Below are positions 1 through 8,314 of a DNA stretch of 64,000 nucleotides, piece by piece. Under the pieces are notes generated by a model, which saw only the letters and a list, made by a program, of their open reading frames with translations, made no database searches and was not told where the DNA came from. Origin of the DNA: Devosia beringensis (lineage in GTDB: Bacteria; Pseudomonadota; Alphaproteobacteria; Rhizobiales; Devosiaceae); the NCBI RefSeq assembly GCF_014926585.1, contig NZ_CP045422.1:3192001-3256000 (forward strand). Reading direction: 5' to 3'. The translations under genes and the position numbers were made by a program. Every line of letters starts with the position of its first letter. The first letter of the stretch is position 1.

Positions 1-516
1 GGGGGCCTGATAGACCTCGTGCTCGATGACCTTGCCATCTTCGCCGGTGAACTTGATGGTCAGGGTGCCCTTGCCGGGGAACAGGAAGTCGGTGGCCTTG
101 TACTGGTCACCAAAGGCATGGCGGCCGACGATGATGGGCTGGGTCCAGCCGGGCACCAGGCGCGGCACGTTCTTGCAGATGATGGGCTCGCGGAAGATCA
201 CGCCGCCCAGGATGTTGCGGATGGTGCCATTGGGCGACTTCCACATCTTCTTGAGCTTGAACTCTTCGACGCGCTGCTCATCGGGGGTAATGGTGGCGCA
301 CTTGATGCCCACGCCATGCTTCTGGATGGCATGGGCAGCGTCTATGGTGATCTGATCGTTGGTGGCGTCGCGGCTTTCGACGCTGAGATCGTAATATTCA
401 ATGGGCAGATCGAGATAGGGATGGATGAGTTTGTCCTTGATCGCCTGCCAGATGATCCGGGTCATCTCATCGCCGTCGAGATCGACGACCGGGTTGGCGA
501 CTTTGATTTTGCTCAT
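1..516 (-). CDS. icd: NADP-dependent isocitrate dehydrogenase, N-terminal part (cut by window edge)
   Basis: Oxidatively decarboxylates isocitrate to 2-oxoglutarate in the TCA cycle, in the cytoplasm. The visible 172 codons begin [20 protein letters not shown], the N terminus of the homodimeric eukaryote-like NADP-IDH family, and continue through the conserved segments [17 protein letters not shown] and [17 protein letters not shown]. The serine-asparagine part (SPNGTIRN) is the substrate-binding loop. The ATG at 516 has a purine-rich GGGAGAT about 8 nt upstream. The gene runs off the left edge, so the C-terminal half and cofactor residues cannot be judged. It is transcribed divergently from the MarR gene. 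Confidence 0.95.
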   Translation of the reverse strand, partial: MSKIKVANPVVDLDGDEMTRIIWQAIKDKLIHPYLDLPIEYYDLSVESRDATNDQITIDAAHAIQKHGVGIKCATITPDEQRVEEFKLKKMWKSPNGTIRNILGGVIFREPIICKNVPRLVPGWTQPIIVGRHAFGDQYKATDFLFPGKGTLTIKFTGEDGKVIEHEVYQAP

Positions 517-634
517 CGGAAATATCTCCCTGAAATCCGTACCTTGACCCGCGGGCCGTGTTCCCCGCCCCTATAGCATTGGGTTTGGCACGGCGCAAAG
601 GTGGCATGGGCAAGGGGCCATGCCAGTTGACACC

Positions 635-646
635 GTGCATATGCAC
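635..646. promoter_or_regulatory. Perfect palindrome, probable MarR operator within a promoter
   Basis: GTGCATATGCAC is a 12-bp perfect palindrome. It lies just downstream of a TTGACA hexamer (627-632). A weak -10 (TACCTG, 650-655) 17 bp further on would place transcription initiation close to the ATG at 662. MarR-family dimers bind short palindromes of this kind and usually regulate themselves, so autorepression is the likely role. The binding partner is inferred from position. Confidence 0.55.
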
Positions 647-661
647 GCCTACCTGTCGGGC

Positions 662-1078
662 ATGAATAGCGAGTTTGATTTGTGTGTCGTGCTCAATGCG
701 CGTATGGCGGCGCGGGCCGTCACGCGACTGGCGGACCGCAATCTGCGGCCCTATGGGATCACCGCGGCGCAGTTCAGTATCCTGACCTCGCTGCTCGATC
801 ACCCGGGGCGCTCGGTCACCCAATTGGCCAGCGCCATCGCCATGGACCGCAGTACGCTGTCGCGCAACCTGACGCTGCTGGAGCGGCGGGGCCTGGTGAC
901 GACAGCGCCTGCAGAACGCGGCAATGGCCGGGTGAGCGCGCTGAGCGCGGCGGGGAACAAGGTGCTGGCGGCGGCTATTCCGCAATGGCGGGCCCAGCAG
1001 GCCACGCTACGGGGCGCGCTCGACGACCCGGAATTTACGACCGTGATTGCCTCCCTGCGGCAGTTGGCACGGCTTTGA
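662..1078 (+). CDS. MarR family transcriptional regulator
   Basis: A 138-residue winged helix-turn-helix regulator of MarR length. The segment LRPYGITAAQFSIL (about residues 29-42) is the helix that precedes the DNA-binding domain. SVTQLASAIAMDRSTLSRNL is the recognition helix-turn-helix, followed by the wing (LVTTAPAERGNGR, about residues 80-92). ATG 662 is chosen because the protein then starts at the usual position before the first dimerisation helix and because the upstream palindrome overlaps the earlier in-frame starts (620, 641). No Shine-Dalgarno is obvious, so the message may be leaderless. It precedes the ketosynthase gene on the same strand with a 51-nt gap and could regulate it. 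The ligand is unknown. Confidence 0.85.
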   Translation: MNSEFDLCVVLNARMAARAVTRLADRNLRPYGITAAQFSILTSLLDHPGRSVTQLASAIAMDRSTLSRNLTLLERRGLVTTAPAERGNGRVSALSAAGNKVLAAAIPQWRAQQATLRGALDDPEFTTVIASLRQLARL

Positions 1079-1129
1079 GACGATCCCGGCCTGCCGGGAC
1101 ACAGATTTGAATTGAACAGGAGCAAGTGC

Positions 1130-2410
1130 ATGCTGAAGCCAGATCCAAGCGATCCCATCGTTGTCACCGGCATGGGCGTTGTCAGCCCCCTGGGCGTGGG
1201 CGTGCCGGTCATGTGGGGCCGGCTGATCGCGGGCCGCAGCGGCGTGGTGCAGAACGATCGCTTCGACACTGAGGGCTTTGGCGCCAGCATTGCCGGGCTG
1301 GTGCCGGCCAAGGCCAATGACCCCGAGGGTTTTGATCCGGTCGATTTCATCGATGGCAAGGACATCAAGAAGATGGACCTGTTCATCCAGTATGGCATTG
1401 CCGCGGCGGCCGAGGCGCTGAACCAGGCCAACTGGCACCCGACCGAACTGGCCGACCAGATGGCCACAGCCACCATTATCGGCTCGGGCGTGGGCGGTTC
1501 GCCGGTCATGGGCCGGGCGGTGGAGACCATTCAGACCAAGGGCGCGCGGCGTCTGTCGCCCTTCACCATCCCCTCGTTCCTGGCCAATCTGGCGGCCGGC
1601 TGGCTGTCCATCCTGCACAGTTTCCGCGGTCCCATCGGCACGCCCGTCACGGCCTGCGCCGCCTCGGCCCAGGCCATTGGCGACGGCATGCGGCTGATCA
1701 TGACTGGCGAAGCCGAAGTCGCCGTGGTCGGCGGGGCCGAAGGCTCGGTCGATCCGATCTCAGTGGGTGGCTTTGCCGCCTCGCGGGCGCTGGCCACCTC
1801 GTTCAACGACCGGCCGCAGGAGGCCTCGCGCCCCTTCGACAAAGGTCATGATGGGTTTGTTTTGGCCGAAGGCGCTGCCGTGCTGGTGATCGAAAAGCTC
1901 AGCCATGCCAAGGCACGCGGCGCGACGCCACTGGCGATCCTGGCCGGCTACGGCACCTCGGCCGATGCCTATCACCTGACCTCGGGCTCGCCCGATGGCG
2001 CCGGCGCCCAGGTGGCGATGCGCAATGCGCTTGAAATGGCCGGCATCGACCAGTCGCAGATTGGCTATGTCAACGCCCACGCCACCTCGACCGCCGTTGG
2101 CGATGCGGCCGAAATCGCCGGCCTGTCGGCCGTCTTTACCGGCCGCGGCAAGGATCTGGCCGTGTCATCGACCAAGTCGGCCACGGGGCACATGCTGGGC
2201 GCTGCAGGGGCGTTCGAGGCCGTGGTATCGGTCATGGCGCTGCGCGAAGGCGTGCTGCCGCCCACCATCAACCTCAATGATCCAGAAGAACTGGCCGACA
2301 AGTTCGACCTGGTGCCCAATGTGGCCAAGGAAAAGCGCGTCGACTATGCACTGTCGAACTCGTTCGGTTTCGGCGGCGTCAATGCGGCGCTGGTGTTCGG
2401 CCGGATCTGA
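1130..2410 (+). CDS. fabF: Beta-ketoacyl-ACP synthase II-like (FabF family)
   Basis: Condenses malonyl-ACP with an acyl primer in fatty-acid elongation, in the cytosol. The 426 residues carry the full thiolase-fold catalytic set: nucleophile Cys176 in VTACAAS, His317 in NAHATST, Lys349 and His354 in STKSATGHMLG, and the glycine-rich C terminus NSFGFGGVNAALVF. AGGAG lies about 8 nt before ATG 1130. It stands alone after a MarR regulator, not in a fab operon with acpP, so it may be a second FabF-type paralogue that serves a specialised lipid. The family assignment is firm but the specific role is not. It converges on the TfoX-domain gene with a gap of about 10 nt. Confidence 0.88.
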   Translation: MLKPDPSDPIVVTGMGVVSPLGVGVPVMWGRLIAGRSGVVQNDRFDTEGFGASIAGLVPAKANDPEGFDPVDFIDGKDIKKMDLFIQYGIAAAAEALNQANWHPTELADQMATATIIGSGVGGSPVMGRAVETIQTKGARRLSPFTIPSFLANLAAGWLSILHSFRGPIGTPVTACAASAQAIGDGMRLIMTGEAEVAVVGGAEGSVDPISVGGFAASRALATSFNDRPQEASRPFDKGHDGFVLAEGAAVLVIEKLSHAKARGATPLAILAGYGTSADAYHLTSGSPDGAGAQVAMRNALEMAGIDQSQIGYVNAHATSTAVGDAAEIAGLSAVFTGRGKDLAVSSTKSATGHMLGAAGAFEAVVSVMALREGVLPPTINLNDPEELADKFDLVPNVAKEKRVDYALSNSFGFGGVNAALVFGRI

Positions 2411-2420
2411 CCCGCTCGCC

Positions 2421-2756
2421 CTATTTGGGCGGCAGGGTTTTGACAAAGGCGCGGGCGATCTCGACCCATTGAGCCAGACGATCATCGTCCTCAATGGCGT
2501 CGCCCGCGACCAAAACGAAGCCCGACATGGTGCGGCCGGTGAAATCCATCGGCTCGGCGCCGGGCAAAGCCAGCGTTGCGGCATAAGCCTGCTTGCCGCA
2601 GCGCACCAGCAGGCCGCCATCCTTCATCGGCCCCACCAGCATATTGCCATGCCACATGAAGGCAGTGCCGCCGAACATGCGGCGCTCGCTGATATGGGGG
2701 TCGTGGGCCAGCAGCAGGCGAATGCGGTCGGCCAGTTCCTGAGACGCCATGCTCAT
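2421..2756 (-). CDS. TfoX N-terminal domain protein
   Basis: A 111-residue protein consisting of one TfoX_N domain, recognisable from the segments ISERRMFGGTAFMWHGNMLVG and FVLVAGDAIEDD. In gammaproteobacteria this domain is part of the competence regulator Sxy/TfoX. Stand-alone copies in alphaproteobacteria have no established role, and a regulatory function here would be speculation. The start overlaps the stop of the upstream GFA-family gene by 4 nt (ATGA), so the two are probably translationally coupled. A second in-frame ATG two codons in (2750) is an alternative start. Confidence 0.85.
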   Translation of the reverse strand: MSMASQELADRIRLLLAHDPHISERRMFGGTAFMWHGNMLVGPMKDGGLLVRCGKQAYAATLALPGAEPMDFTGRTMSGFVLVAGDAIEDDDRLAQWVEIARAFVKTLPPK

Positions 2757-3193
2757 GGGCGGACAGCCTCGCGATAGGTGGCGTGCCGGGGCAGGTGGTC
2801 AGCCACCAGATCCCATGCCTGCTGGCTGCGGGCAAAGATCAGCTGACCGGGCGCAAACCAGGCATTCTGGCCGGCAAAGAAGCCGACCGGGATCATGCGG
2901 ATATCGGGCGCGCGCGAGGACTGACCAAAGAGCGGCGTGCCACAGTCCGGGCAGAAGTTGCGGGTGAAGATCGCCCCCGAATCGGCTGGGCGGGCAAAGG
3001 ATTTTGCCGTTCCGGTCAGCGTGAGGGCTGTTGCCGGCACCAGGGCGACGCTGGCATGGCCGGAGCCGGTGGCGCGCTGGCAGTCGAGGCACGCGCATAG
3101 CAGCATCGACACCACCGGGCCCTGCACGGCCATGCCGACGGCGCCACAGGCGCAGGCGGCGGTCACATCGATGCTGGGGCGTGGGGTGCTCAT
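2753..3193 (-). CDS. GFA (glutathione-dependent formaldehyde-activating) family zinc protein
   Basis: 146 residues with the zinc-ligand cysteines of the GFA/Mss4-like fold: an N-terminal ACACGAVG, a central CACLDCQRATGSGHA and a C-terminal RNFCPDCGTPLF. The name-giving family member accelerates formaldehyde-glutathione adduct formation, but most single-domain homologues are uncharacterised. ATG 3193 (MSTPRPS) is preferred because upstream in-frame codons extend into sequence with no family similarity. It is coupled to the downstream TfoX-domain gene by a 4-nt overlap, which suggests a two-gene transcript. Confidence 0.85.
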   Translation of the reverse strand: MSTPRPSIDVTAACACGAVGMAVQGPVVSMLLCACLDCQRATGSGHASVALVPATALTLTGTAKSFARPADSGAIFTRNFCPDCGTPLFGQSSRAPDIRMIPVGFFAGQNAWFAPGQLIFARSQQAWDLVADHLPRHATYREAVRP

Positions 3194-3292
3194 GCATGGA
3201 AGCTGCCACGGGGCGCCGCGCCGGGCAAGCGCAAGGGTTCTTGCCTTTGGCGGCCACAGTGGCAAGAGTGCGGGCGCCCAGAAGAGGACGGC

Positions 3293-3874
3293 ATGGCGCT
3301 TTTTCCCAATCTACCCATCGTCACCGAGCGGCTGCGGCTGCGTCCCTTCACCCGGGGCGACGTGGACGGGGTATTCGCCTATCGGCGACGCGAGGATGTG
3401 GCGCGCTATCTGTTCGACGTGCCACTCAGCCGGGACGACTGCGCCGAGGCTATCCAGCAGCGCATCGGCGAGGTGGCGCTGCAGGCCGAGGGCGACAAGA
3501 TCGTGCTCGGTGTCGAACTGGCCGACAGCAGCACGCTGATCGGCGAGGTGTCGCTGATCTGGCGCAGCATGGATGCCCGGCAGGGGGAAGTCGGCTGGAT
3601 CTTTGATCCGGCCTATCACGGCCATGGCTATGCCACCGAGGCTGCCAATGCGCTGCTCGACCTCGGCTTCGGGCCTGGCGACATGCATCGGGTGTCGGCG
3701 CGCTGTGATGTGCGCAATGCGGCGTCGTGGCGGCTGATGGCGCGGCTGGGCATGCGGCGGGAGGCGCATTTTCGCGAGCACGCCTTGTTCAAGAGCGAGT
3801 GGGACGAGGAGTTCATCTACGCCATGCTGTGGCAGGAGTGGCACGCCCTGCGGCAGGGCAATGGCGCGGCCTAG
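3293..3874 (+). CDS. GNAT family N-acetyltransferase (RimJ/RimL type), copy 1
   Basis: 193-residue acetyltransferase of the Acetyltransf_3 (RimJ/RimL-like) branch, which moves acetyl from acetyl-CoA to an amine. It starts with TERLRLRPFTRGD, has the beta-strand/CoA region GEVGWIFDPAYHGHGYATEAA (pantetheine-binding loop with the G-x-G-x-A arrangement), and ends with the subgroup's RxEAHFREH...EWDEEF block. GAGG lies upstream of ATG 3293. The next gene (4002) is a clear paralogue in tandem. The substrate is unknown; homologues acetylate protein N termini, antibiotics or small amines. Confidence 0.88.
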   Translation: MALFPNLPIVTERLRLRPFTRGDVDGVFAYRRREDVARYLFDVPLSRDDCAEAIQQRIGEVALQAEGDKIVLGVELADSSTLIGEVSLIWRSMDARQGEVGWIFDPAYHGHGYATEAANALLDLGFGPGDMHRVSARCDVRNAASWRLMARLGMRREAHFREHALFKSEWDEEFIYAMLWQEWHALRQGNGAA

Positions 3875-4001
3875 GGGGCTGCCGGGCCGGGGTCGCGATT
3901 GGGCAAGTTATTCGTGCCGAACAAGGAACCGGGCGAATGGCGCCGACGTTATTGGGCTCATAGGGCGGGTATTGCGCCCGTCGTGCGGGGAGCGCAGCGC
4001 C

Positions 4002-4604
4002 ATGTCAAAATCGTCTCGTTCATTGCCCATCGAAACCGACCGCCTGGTCCTGCGCTGCTTTGAGCGGCGCGATCTCGAGGCGCTCAGCGATTATCACGTG
4101 CTGCCCGCGGTGCAGCGCTATGCCTTTACCCGGACGCGCGATCGCGACCAGGTGGCCGAAGCGCTCAAGGTGATGGCCGGTCATGTCAGCCTGCAGCGCG
4201 CCGGCGATACGCTGACCCTGGCGATGATCCGCAAGAGCGACCAGCAGCTGCTCGGCCATGTCTCGCTGCACTGGACCGATTCCACCGCAAGCCAGGGCGA
4301 GGTGCGCTTCATCATCAATCCGGTGCATGCCGGCTTCGGCTTTGCCCGCGAAGCGCTGTCGGCGCTGTTCGACCTGGCCTTCGGGCACTTCCACATTCAT
4401 CGCCTGATGGTGCGGTCGGACGGGCGCAACCATCACTCGATCAAGCTGATGCAGGGCCTGGGCATGCGTCTGGAAGCCCATTATCGCGAGCATGCCCTGT
4501 TCCAGGGCGAGTGGGACGAAGAGCTGCATTTTGCCATTCTCGACCGGGAGTGGCAGCAGTCGAGCAAGGTGCGGGAACTGCCGCCGCGCCATCGCGTCGC
4601 CTGA
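4002..4604 (+). CDS. GNAT family N-acetyltransferase (RimJ/RimL type), copy 2
   Basis: 200 residues, same family and architecture as the gene at 3293. Shared blocks in the same order are TDRLVLRCF, LGHVSLHW, QGEVRFIINP, GFAREALSALFDLAF, the HRLMVRSDGRN helix and LGMRLEAHYREHALFQGEWDEE. The pair therefore looks like an old tandem duplication, diverged in the N-terminal substrate-facing half and conserved in the C-terminal half. The 127-nt gap holds no other gene. ATG 4002 is chosen because the family starts right there (MSKSSRSLPIETDRL). The substrate is unknown. Confidence 0.87.
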   Translation: MSKSSRSLPIETDRLVLRCFERRDLEALSDYHVLPAVQRYAFTRTRDRDQVAEALKVMAGHVSLQRAGDTLTLAMIRKSDQQLLGHVSLHWTDSTASQGEVRFIINPVHAGFGFAREALSALFDLAFGHFHIHRLMVRSDGRNHHSIKLMQGLGMRLEAHYREHALFQGEWDEELHFAILDREWQQSSKVRELPPRHRVA

Positions 4605-4659
4605 TTTGCCTCTGAACGGCAAAACACGCTATGTGCGCCCCATCTGAGGGTGGGGCACC

Positions 4660-5466
4660 ATGGCCGGAACGGATTCTTCCATCGCAATCGAGCTGCTGCC
4701 AACGCCAGCGGTGATCCTGTGTGAACCCCAATTGGGGGAGAACATCGGCACCGCAGCGCGCGCCATGGCCAATTTCGGGCTGTGGGACCTGCGCCTGGTG
4801 CGGCCGCGCGATGGCTGGCCCAATGAAAAGGCCATCGCCACCGCCTCGCGCGCCGACCATGTCATCGAGCAGGTGCGGGTATTCGAAACGCTCGAGGAAG
4901 CCATTGCCGACTTGACGCTGGTCTATGCCACCACGGCGCGGCTGCGCGGCATGCAGAAGGACGTCATTGGCCCCGACGAAGCGGCCACGCGGCTGGTGGC
5001 CCATATCGGCGGCGGGCAGAAGGCCGGACTGCTGTTCGGCCGGGAAAAGTGGGGCCTGCTCAACGAGGAGGTGGCGCTGGCCGACATGATCGTCACCCTG
5101 CCGGTGGAGCCGGCCTTTGCCTCGCTCAACATCGCCCAGGCCGTGCTGATCCTGGCCTATGAGTGGCGGCGACAGTCGGGCCAGGCGGCCAGCCTGCCCT
5201 TTGGGAGTCTCTTGCACGAGGTGGCGCCGCGCAGCGAGTTGGTGGGCATGTTCGAGCAGCTTGAAGGTACGCTGGACGAAAGCGGCTTCTTCACCTCGCC
5301 GGAAAAGCGGCCCGGCATGATCGACAATCTGCGCACGGCGCTGACGCGCGGCCAGTTCTCCAGCCAGGAAATCCGCACCCTGCGTGGCGTGATCTCCTCG
5401 ATCGACCGCCGCCACCAGCGCCCCAATCCCAACCGGCAGAAGCCGGCGCCCAAGACGGACGAGTAG
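4660..5466 (+). CDS. trmJ: tRNA (cytidine/uridine-2'-O-)methyltransferase TrmJ-like (SpoU/SPOUT)
   Basis: 268-residue SPOUT methyltransferase with all three SpoU motifs: PQLGENIGTAARAMANFG (motif 1, about residues 23-40), LLFGREKWGLLNEE (motif 2) and SLNIAQAVLILAYE (motif 3, knotted SAM site). Length and the C-terminal extension match TrmJ, which 2'-O-methylates position 32 of several tRNAs with S-adenosylmethionine. GAGG precedes ATG 4660. A shorter SpoU paralogue acting on other RNA positions is possible, but the PQLGENIG start is typical of TrmJ. Confidence 0.9.
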   Translation: MAGTDSSIAIELLPTPAVILCEPQLGENIGTAARAMANFGLWDLRLVRPRDGWPNEKAIATASRADHVIEQVRVFETLEEAIADLTLVYATTARLRGMQKDVIGPDEAATRLVAHIGGGQKAGLLFGREKWGLLNEEVALADMIVTLPVEPAFASLNIAQAVLILAYEWRRQSGQAASLPFGSLLHEVAPRSELVGMFEQLEGTLDESGFFTSPEKRPGMIDNLRTALTRGQFSSQEIRTLRGVISSIDRRHQRPNPNRQKPAPKTDE

Positions 5467-5573
5467 GGGAATCGGCATCACTTTGGTCCGGTGCCGCCAA
5501 GAAAGCGCGCCGCTGAACGGTTTGCCGACATTCCGCCTTTGACCGCGACATATTGGCATGGCATGGCCAGTTC

Positions 5574-6842
5574 ATGAGCACGCCCCAACCCACCGACAAG
5601 TCCCGCCTCGCCTTCAGCTATATCGGCTTTCGCTATTTCTGGCTGACCACGCTTTTGGTCAGCTTTGCCGTGCAGATCATGTCGGTGTCGATCGCCTGGC
5701 AGATCTATGACGTGACCGGCAATGTGTTCCTGCTCGGGCTGGTGGGGCTGAGCCTGTTCCTGCCCGCTTTGCTGCTGATGTTGATCACCGGCCTCACGGC
5801 CGACCGGTTCAACCGGCGCGGCATCATGGCGATCTGCCTGGGGGTCGAGCTGGCCTGTGCGCTGGGCTTTCTGGCTTTCGTCAATGCGCAGGCGCATGAG
5901 GTCTGGCCAATCTTCGGGATTCTGGTCGTGCTGGGCACGGCGCGGGCCTTCTGGGGGCCGGCAGCGCAGTCGCTGGCGCCCAATCTGGTGCCGCCCAATG
6001 CGCTGAGCAATGCCATTACCGTCAACGCCTCGGCCTGGCAGTTTGCCTCGATCATGGGGCCGGCCGCCGGCGGCCTGCTCTATGGCCTGGCGCCCACAAT
6101 CGCCTTTGGCACGGGTGCGGCGCTGCTGCTGGTCGCCATGGTCTGCGTGCTGCTGATCCCCAAGCCCGAGCAGAAAAGCGCCGGGCAGGCCACGAGTCTG
6201 GAAACCATCTTTGGCGGCTTCCGCTATATCTTTTCCAACAAAGTGGTGCTGGGTGCCATTTCGCTCGACATGTTTGCCGTGCTGATGGGCGGCGCAGTGG
6301 CGCTGCTGCCGGTCTATACCAAGGATATCCTGCATGCCGGGCCGCAGGAACTGGGCCTGCTGCGCGCCGCGCCGGGCATTGGCGCCATTGTCATGGCGCT
6401 GGTGCTGACGCGCTTTCCCATTCGCGACCATGCCGGCAAGCTGCTTTTTGTCTTTGTCGCCTGTTTCGGGCTGTTCACGCTGATCTTCGGGCTCTCGACC
6501 ACCGTCTGGGTCTCCATTCCGGCGCTGGCGCTGGTGGGCGCCTCGGACATGGTGAGCGTGACGATTCGCGAGACCATCATGCAGCTGTGGACCCCAGAAG
6601 AGGTGCGCGGCCGCGTCAATGCCGTGAATTCTGTCTTCATCGGGGCCTCCAATGAGCTCGGCGAATTCCGCGCCGGCACGGTGGCACACTTCATCGGCCC
6701 GGTGGCGGCGGTGGCCGTGGGCGGGGTTGGGGCCATCGCTGTGGCCATTATCTGGGCGGTGATCTTCCCCGACCTGCGCCGGCAGCGCAATCTCGACAAG
6801 AAGATGGTAGCCGATGGGTCGAGCGACCCCGAGGCTGCTTGA
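5574..6842 (+). CDS. MFS transporter (drug/siderophore exporter-like)
   Basis: 422-residue inner-membrane protein of about 12 hydrophobic segments, major facilitator superfamily. The loop between helices 2 and 3 has TADRFNRRGIM (motif A variant) and the first half contains ARAFWGPAAQSLAPNLV, typical of the MFS_3 branch that includes enterobactin exporter EntS and macrolide exporters. ATG 5574 is preferred to the in-frame TTG at 5553. The C terminus is short and charged. Substrate unknown; proton-driven export is inferred from family. Confidence 0.85.
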   Translation: MSTPQPTDKSRLAFSYIGFRYFWLTTLLVSFAVQIMSVSIAWQIYDVTGNVFLLGLVGLSLFLPALLLMLITGLTADRFNRRGIMAICLGVELACALGFLAFVNAQAHEVWPIFGILVVLGTARAFWGPAAQSLAPNLVPPNALSNAITVNASAWQFASIMGPAAGGLLYGLAPTIAFGTGAALLLVAMVCVLLIPKPEQKSAGQATSLETIFGGFRYIFSNKVVLGAISLDMFAVLMGGAVALLPVYTKDILHAGPQELGLLRAAPGIGAIVMALVLTRFPIRDHAGKLLFVFVACFGLFTLIFGLSTTVWVSIPALALVGASDMVSVTIRETIMQLWTPEEVRGRVNAVNSVFIGASNELGEFRAGTVAHFIGPVAAVAVGGVGAIAVAIIWAVIFPDLRRQRNLDKKMVADGSSDPEAA

Positions 6843-6870
6843 CGAAAGCGTCGCAATTGCCTAAGACGCG

Positions 6871-6905
6871 CCCACCTATTGGGACCTTCGGGTCCATAGG
6901 CGCAC
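6871..6905 (+). promoter_or_regulatory. Bulged UUCG hairpin between MFS gene and rpsD
   Basis: GGACC-TTCG-GGTCC forms a 5-bp stem with a stable tetraloop. After a two-base bulge the stem extends by CCTAT/ATAGG. No T-run follows, so it is either a processed 3' end for the MFS transcript or a structured leader of rpsD. Ribosomal protein S4 regulates its own operon in several bacteria, but this hairpin is not the known S4 element and the regulatory reading is a guess. Confidence 0.35.
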
Positions 6906-6994
6906 CCGGGATCTCCTGAATATTGGGGTCTGTCGGTCATCCGCAAGGATGGCAGAGGAGGGCGCGATCCATTCAACGTTAAGAAGGATACGCG

Positions 6995-7612
6995 ATGTCG
7001 AAGCGTCATTCAGCCAAGTATAAAATCGATCGCCGTCTCGGTGAAAACATCTGGGGCCGTCCAAAGTCCCCGCTCAACGCCCGTGCTTATGGCCCCGGCC
7101 AGCATGGTCAGCGCCGCAAGGGCAAGCTGAGCGACTATGGTCTGCAGCTCCGCGCCAAGCAGAAGCTCAAGGGCTATTACGGTTCGGTCACGGAAAAGGC
7201 GTTCAAGCGCCTCTACACCGAAGCTGCCCGCGTCAAGGGCGACACCGGCGAGAACCTGATCGGCCTGCTCGAGAGCCGTCTCGACGCCATCGTCTATCGT
7301 GCGAAGTTCGTGGCGACCGTGTTTGCGGCCCGCCAGTTCGTCAGCCATGGTCACATCATGATCAATGGCAAGCGCGTCAACATCCCGTCCTACCAGGTTC
7401 AGGTTGGCGACAAGATCGAGGTGCGTGATCGCTCCAAGCAGCTGACCGTGCTGCTCGAAGCCGTCCAGCTGGCCGAGCGCGATGTGCCTGACTATGTCGA
7501 AGTCGACCACAACAAGATGACGGCAACCTATGTGCGCGTTCCCGCGCTGTCGGATGTGCCTTATCCGGTCCAGATGGAACCGAACCTGGTCGTCGAATTC
7601 TACTCGCGCTAG
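6995..7612 (+). CDS. rpsD: 30S ribosomal protein S4
   Basis: 205 residues, full length for S4, a primary 16S rRNA binder that nucleates small-subunit assembly and takes part in translational fidelity. It starts [26 protein letters not shown] and carries the S4 RNA-binding domain ([31 protein letters not shown], about residues 90-130). A GAAGGA Shine-Dalgarno precedes ATG 6995. It is monocistronic here, bounded downstream by a strong terminator, which is normal in alphaproteobacteria, where rpsD lies outside the large ribosomal operons. Confidence 0.98.
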   Translation: MSKRHSAKYKIDRRLGENIWGRPKSPLNARAYGPGQHGQRRKGKLSDYGLQLRAKQKLKGYYGSVTEKAFKRLYTEAARVKGDTGENLIGLLESRLDAIVYRAKFVATVFAARQFVSHGHIMINGKRVNIPSYQVQVGDKIEVRDRSKQLTVLLEAVQLAERDVPDYVEVDHNKMTATYVRVPALSDVPYPVQMEPNLVVEFYSR

Positions 7613-7634
7613 TCGCAGTCGAAATTCAGAATTG

Positions 7635-7666
7635 AAAAGGGCCGCTCTTCGGAGCGGCCCTTTTTG
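7635..7666 (+). terminator. Rho-independent terminator of rpsD
   Basis: A perfect 9-bp stem GGGCCGCTC / GAGCGGCCC closed by a TTCG tetraloop, preceded by AAAA and followed by TTTTTG. It begins about 20 nt after the rpsD stop. Confidence 0.95.
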
Positions 7667-7844
7667 TTTGCCGAATTGGTCTGGTTTGCTAGACTGGGCC
7701 GGTCAGAAAAGGAGAGGTCGGTGCGGTTAGCCCGACCCTGCGGCAACCGTGACGGTCCCGCAGTCCTGGCCTTCGCTCCGGCAATTGAGTCCCATGGCCT
7801 TGAACGCCTGTGCATGTCGCCGGGCGATAGAAAGGTCTTGGAAA

Positions 7845-8267
7845 ATGCAACAATCGATGTCTGTCATCACCCTGGCCGTCGCCGATCTGGCCCGCTCGCG
7901 CCGCTTCTATGCCGAAGGCTTCGGCTGGGTGCCGGTCTTCGACAATCCGGAAATCATCTTCTATCAGATGAATGGCTTCGTGCTGGGCACCTTCCTCCGC
8001 CCAGCGCTGGAGGCCGATATGAACCGCCCCTCACCAGCGGGGCCGGGCGCCTATGCGCTGGCGCATAATGTGGCGGGCAGGGACCAGGTGGAGCCGGTGA
8101 TGGCGCAATTGCTGGCCGCGGGCGGCACCCTGCTGCGGGCGGCCGATGCGCCCGAACATGGTGGCTATCGCGGCTATGTCGCCGATCCCGATGACCACGC
8201 CTGGGAGATTGCCTGGAACCCGTCCTGGCCGATCGATGCAGAAGGCCACGTCACCTTCGCGGTGTGA
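7845..8267 (+). CDS. VOC (glyoxalase/bleomycin-resistance fold) family protein
   Basis: 140-residue vicinal-oxygen-chelate fold protein. The N-terminal MSVITLAVADLARSRRFYA is the first beta-alpha unit of the fold, and YVADPDDHAWEIAWNP is the second-module metal-ligand strand, where Glu in WEIAWNP is the usual ligand. Members include glyoxalases, ring-cleavage dioxygenases and antibiotic-binding proteins; the substrate cannot be told from sequence. ATG 7845 is supported by AAAGG upstream, and a second ATG (7857) is possible. It is convergent with the sbmA-like gene. Confidence 0.85.
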   Translation: MQQSMSVITLAVADLARSRRFYAEGFGWVPVFDNPEIIFYQMNGFVLGTFLRPALEADMNRPSPAGPGAYALAHNVAGRDQVEPVMAQLLAAGGTLLRAADAPEHGGYRGYVADPDDHAWEIAWNPSWPIDAEGHVTFAV

Positions 8268-8279
8268 CCAGATAAAGCA

Positions 8280-8308
8280 GGGCCGCGCCGAGGAGCGGCC
8301 CTTATCAT
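8280..8308. terminator. Short hairpin between convergent genes
   Basis: GGGCCGC (8280-8286) pairs with GCGGCCC (8295-8301), loop of 8 nt, followed on the plus strand by TTATCATT. The T-run is weak. On the minus strand the hairpin lies downstream of the stop of the sbmA-like gene, so it may end both convergent transcripts. Confidence 0.5.
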
Positions 8309-8314
8309 TCGACG

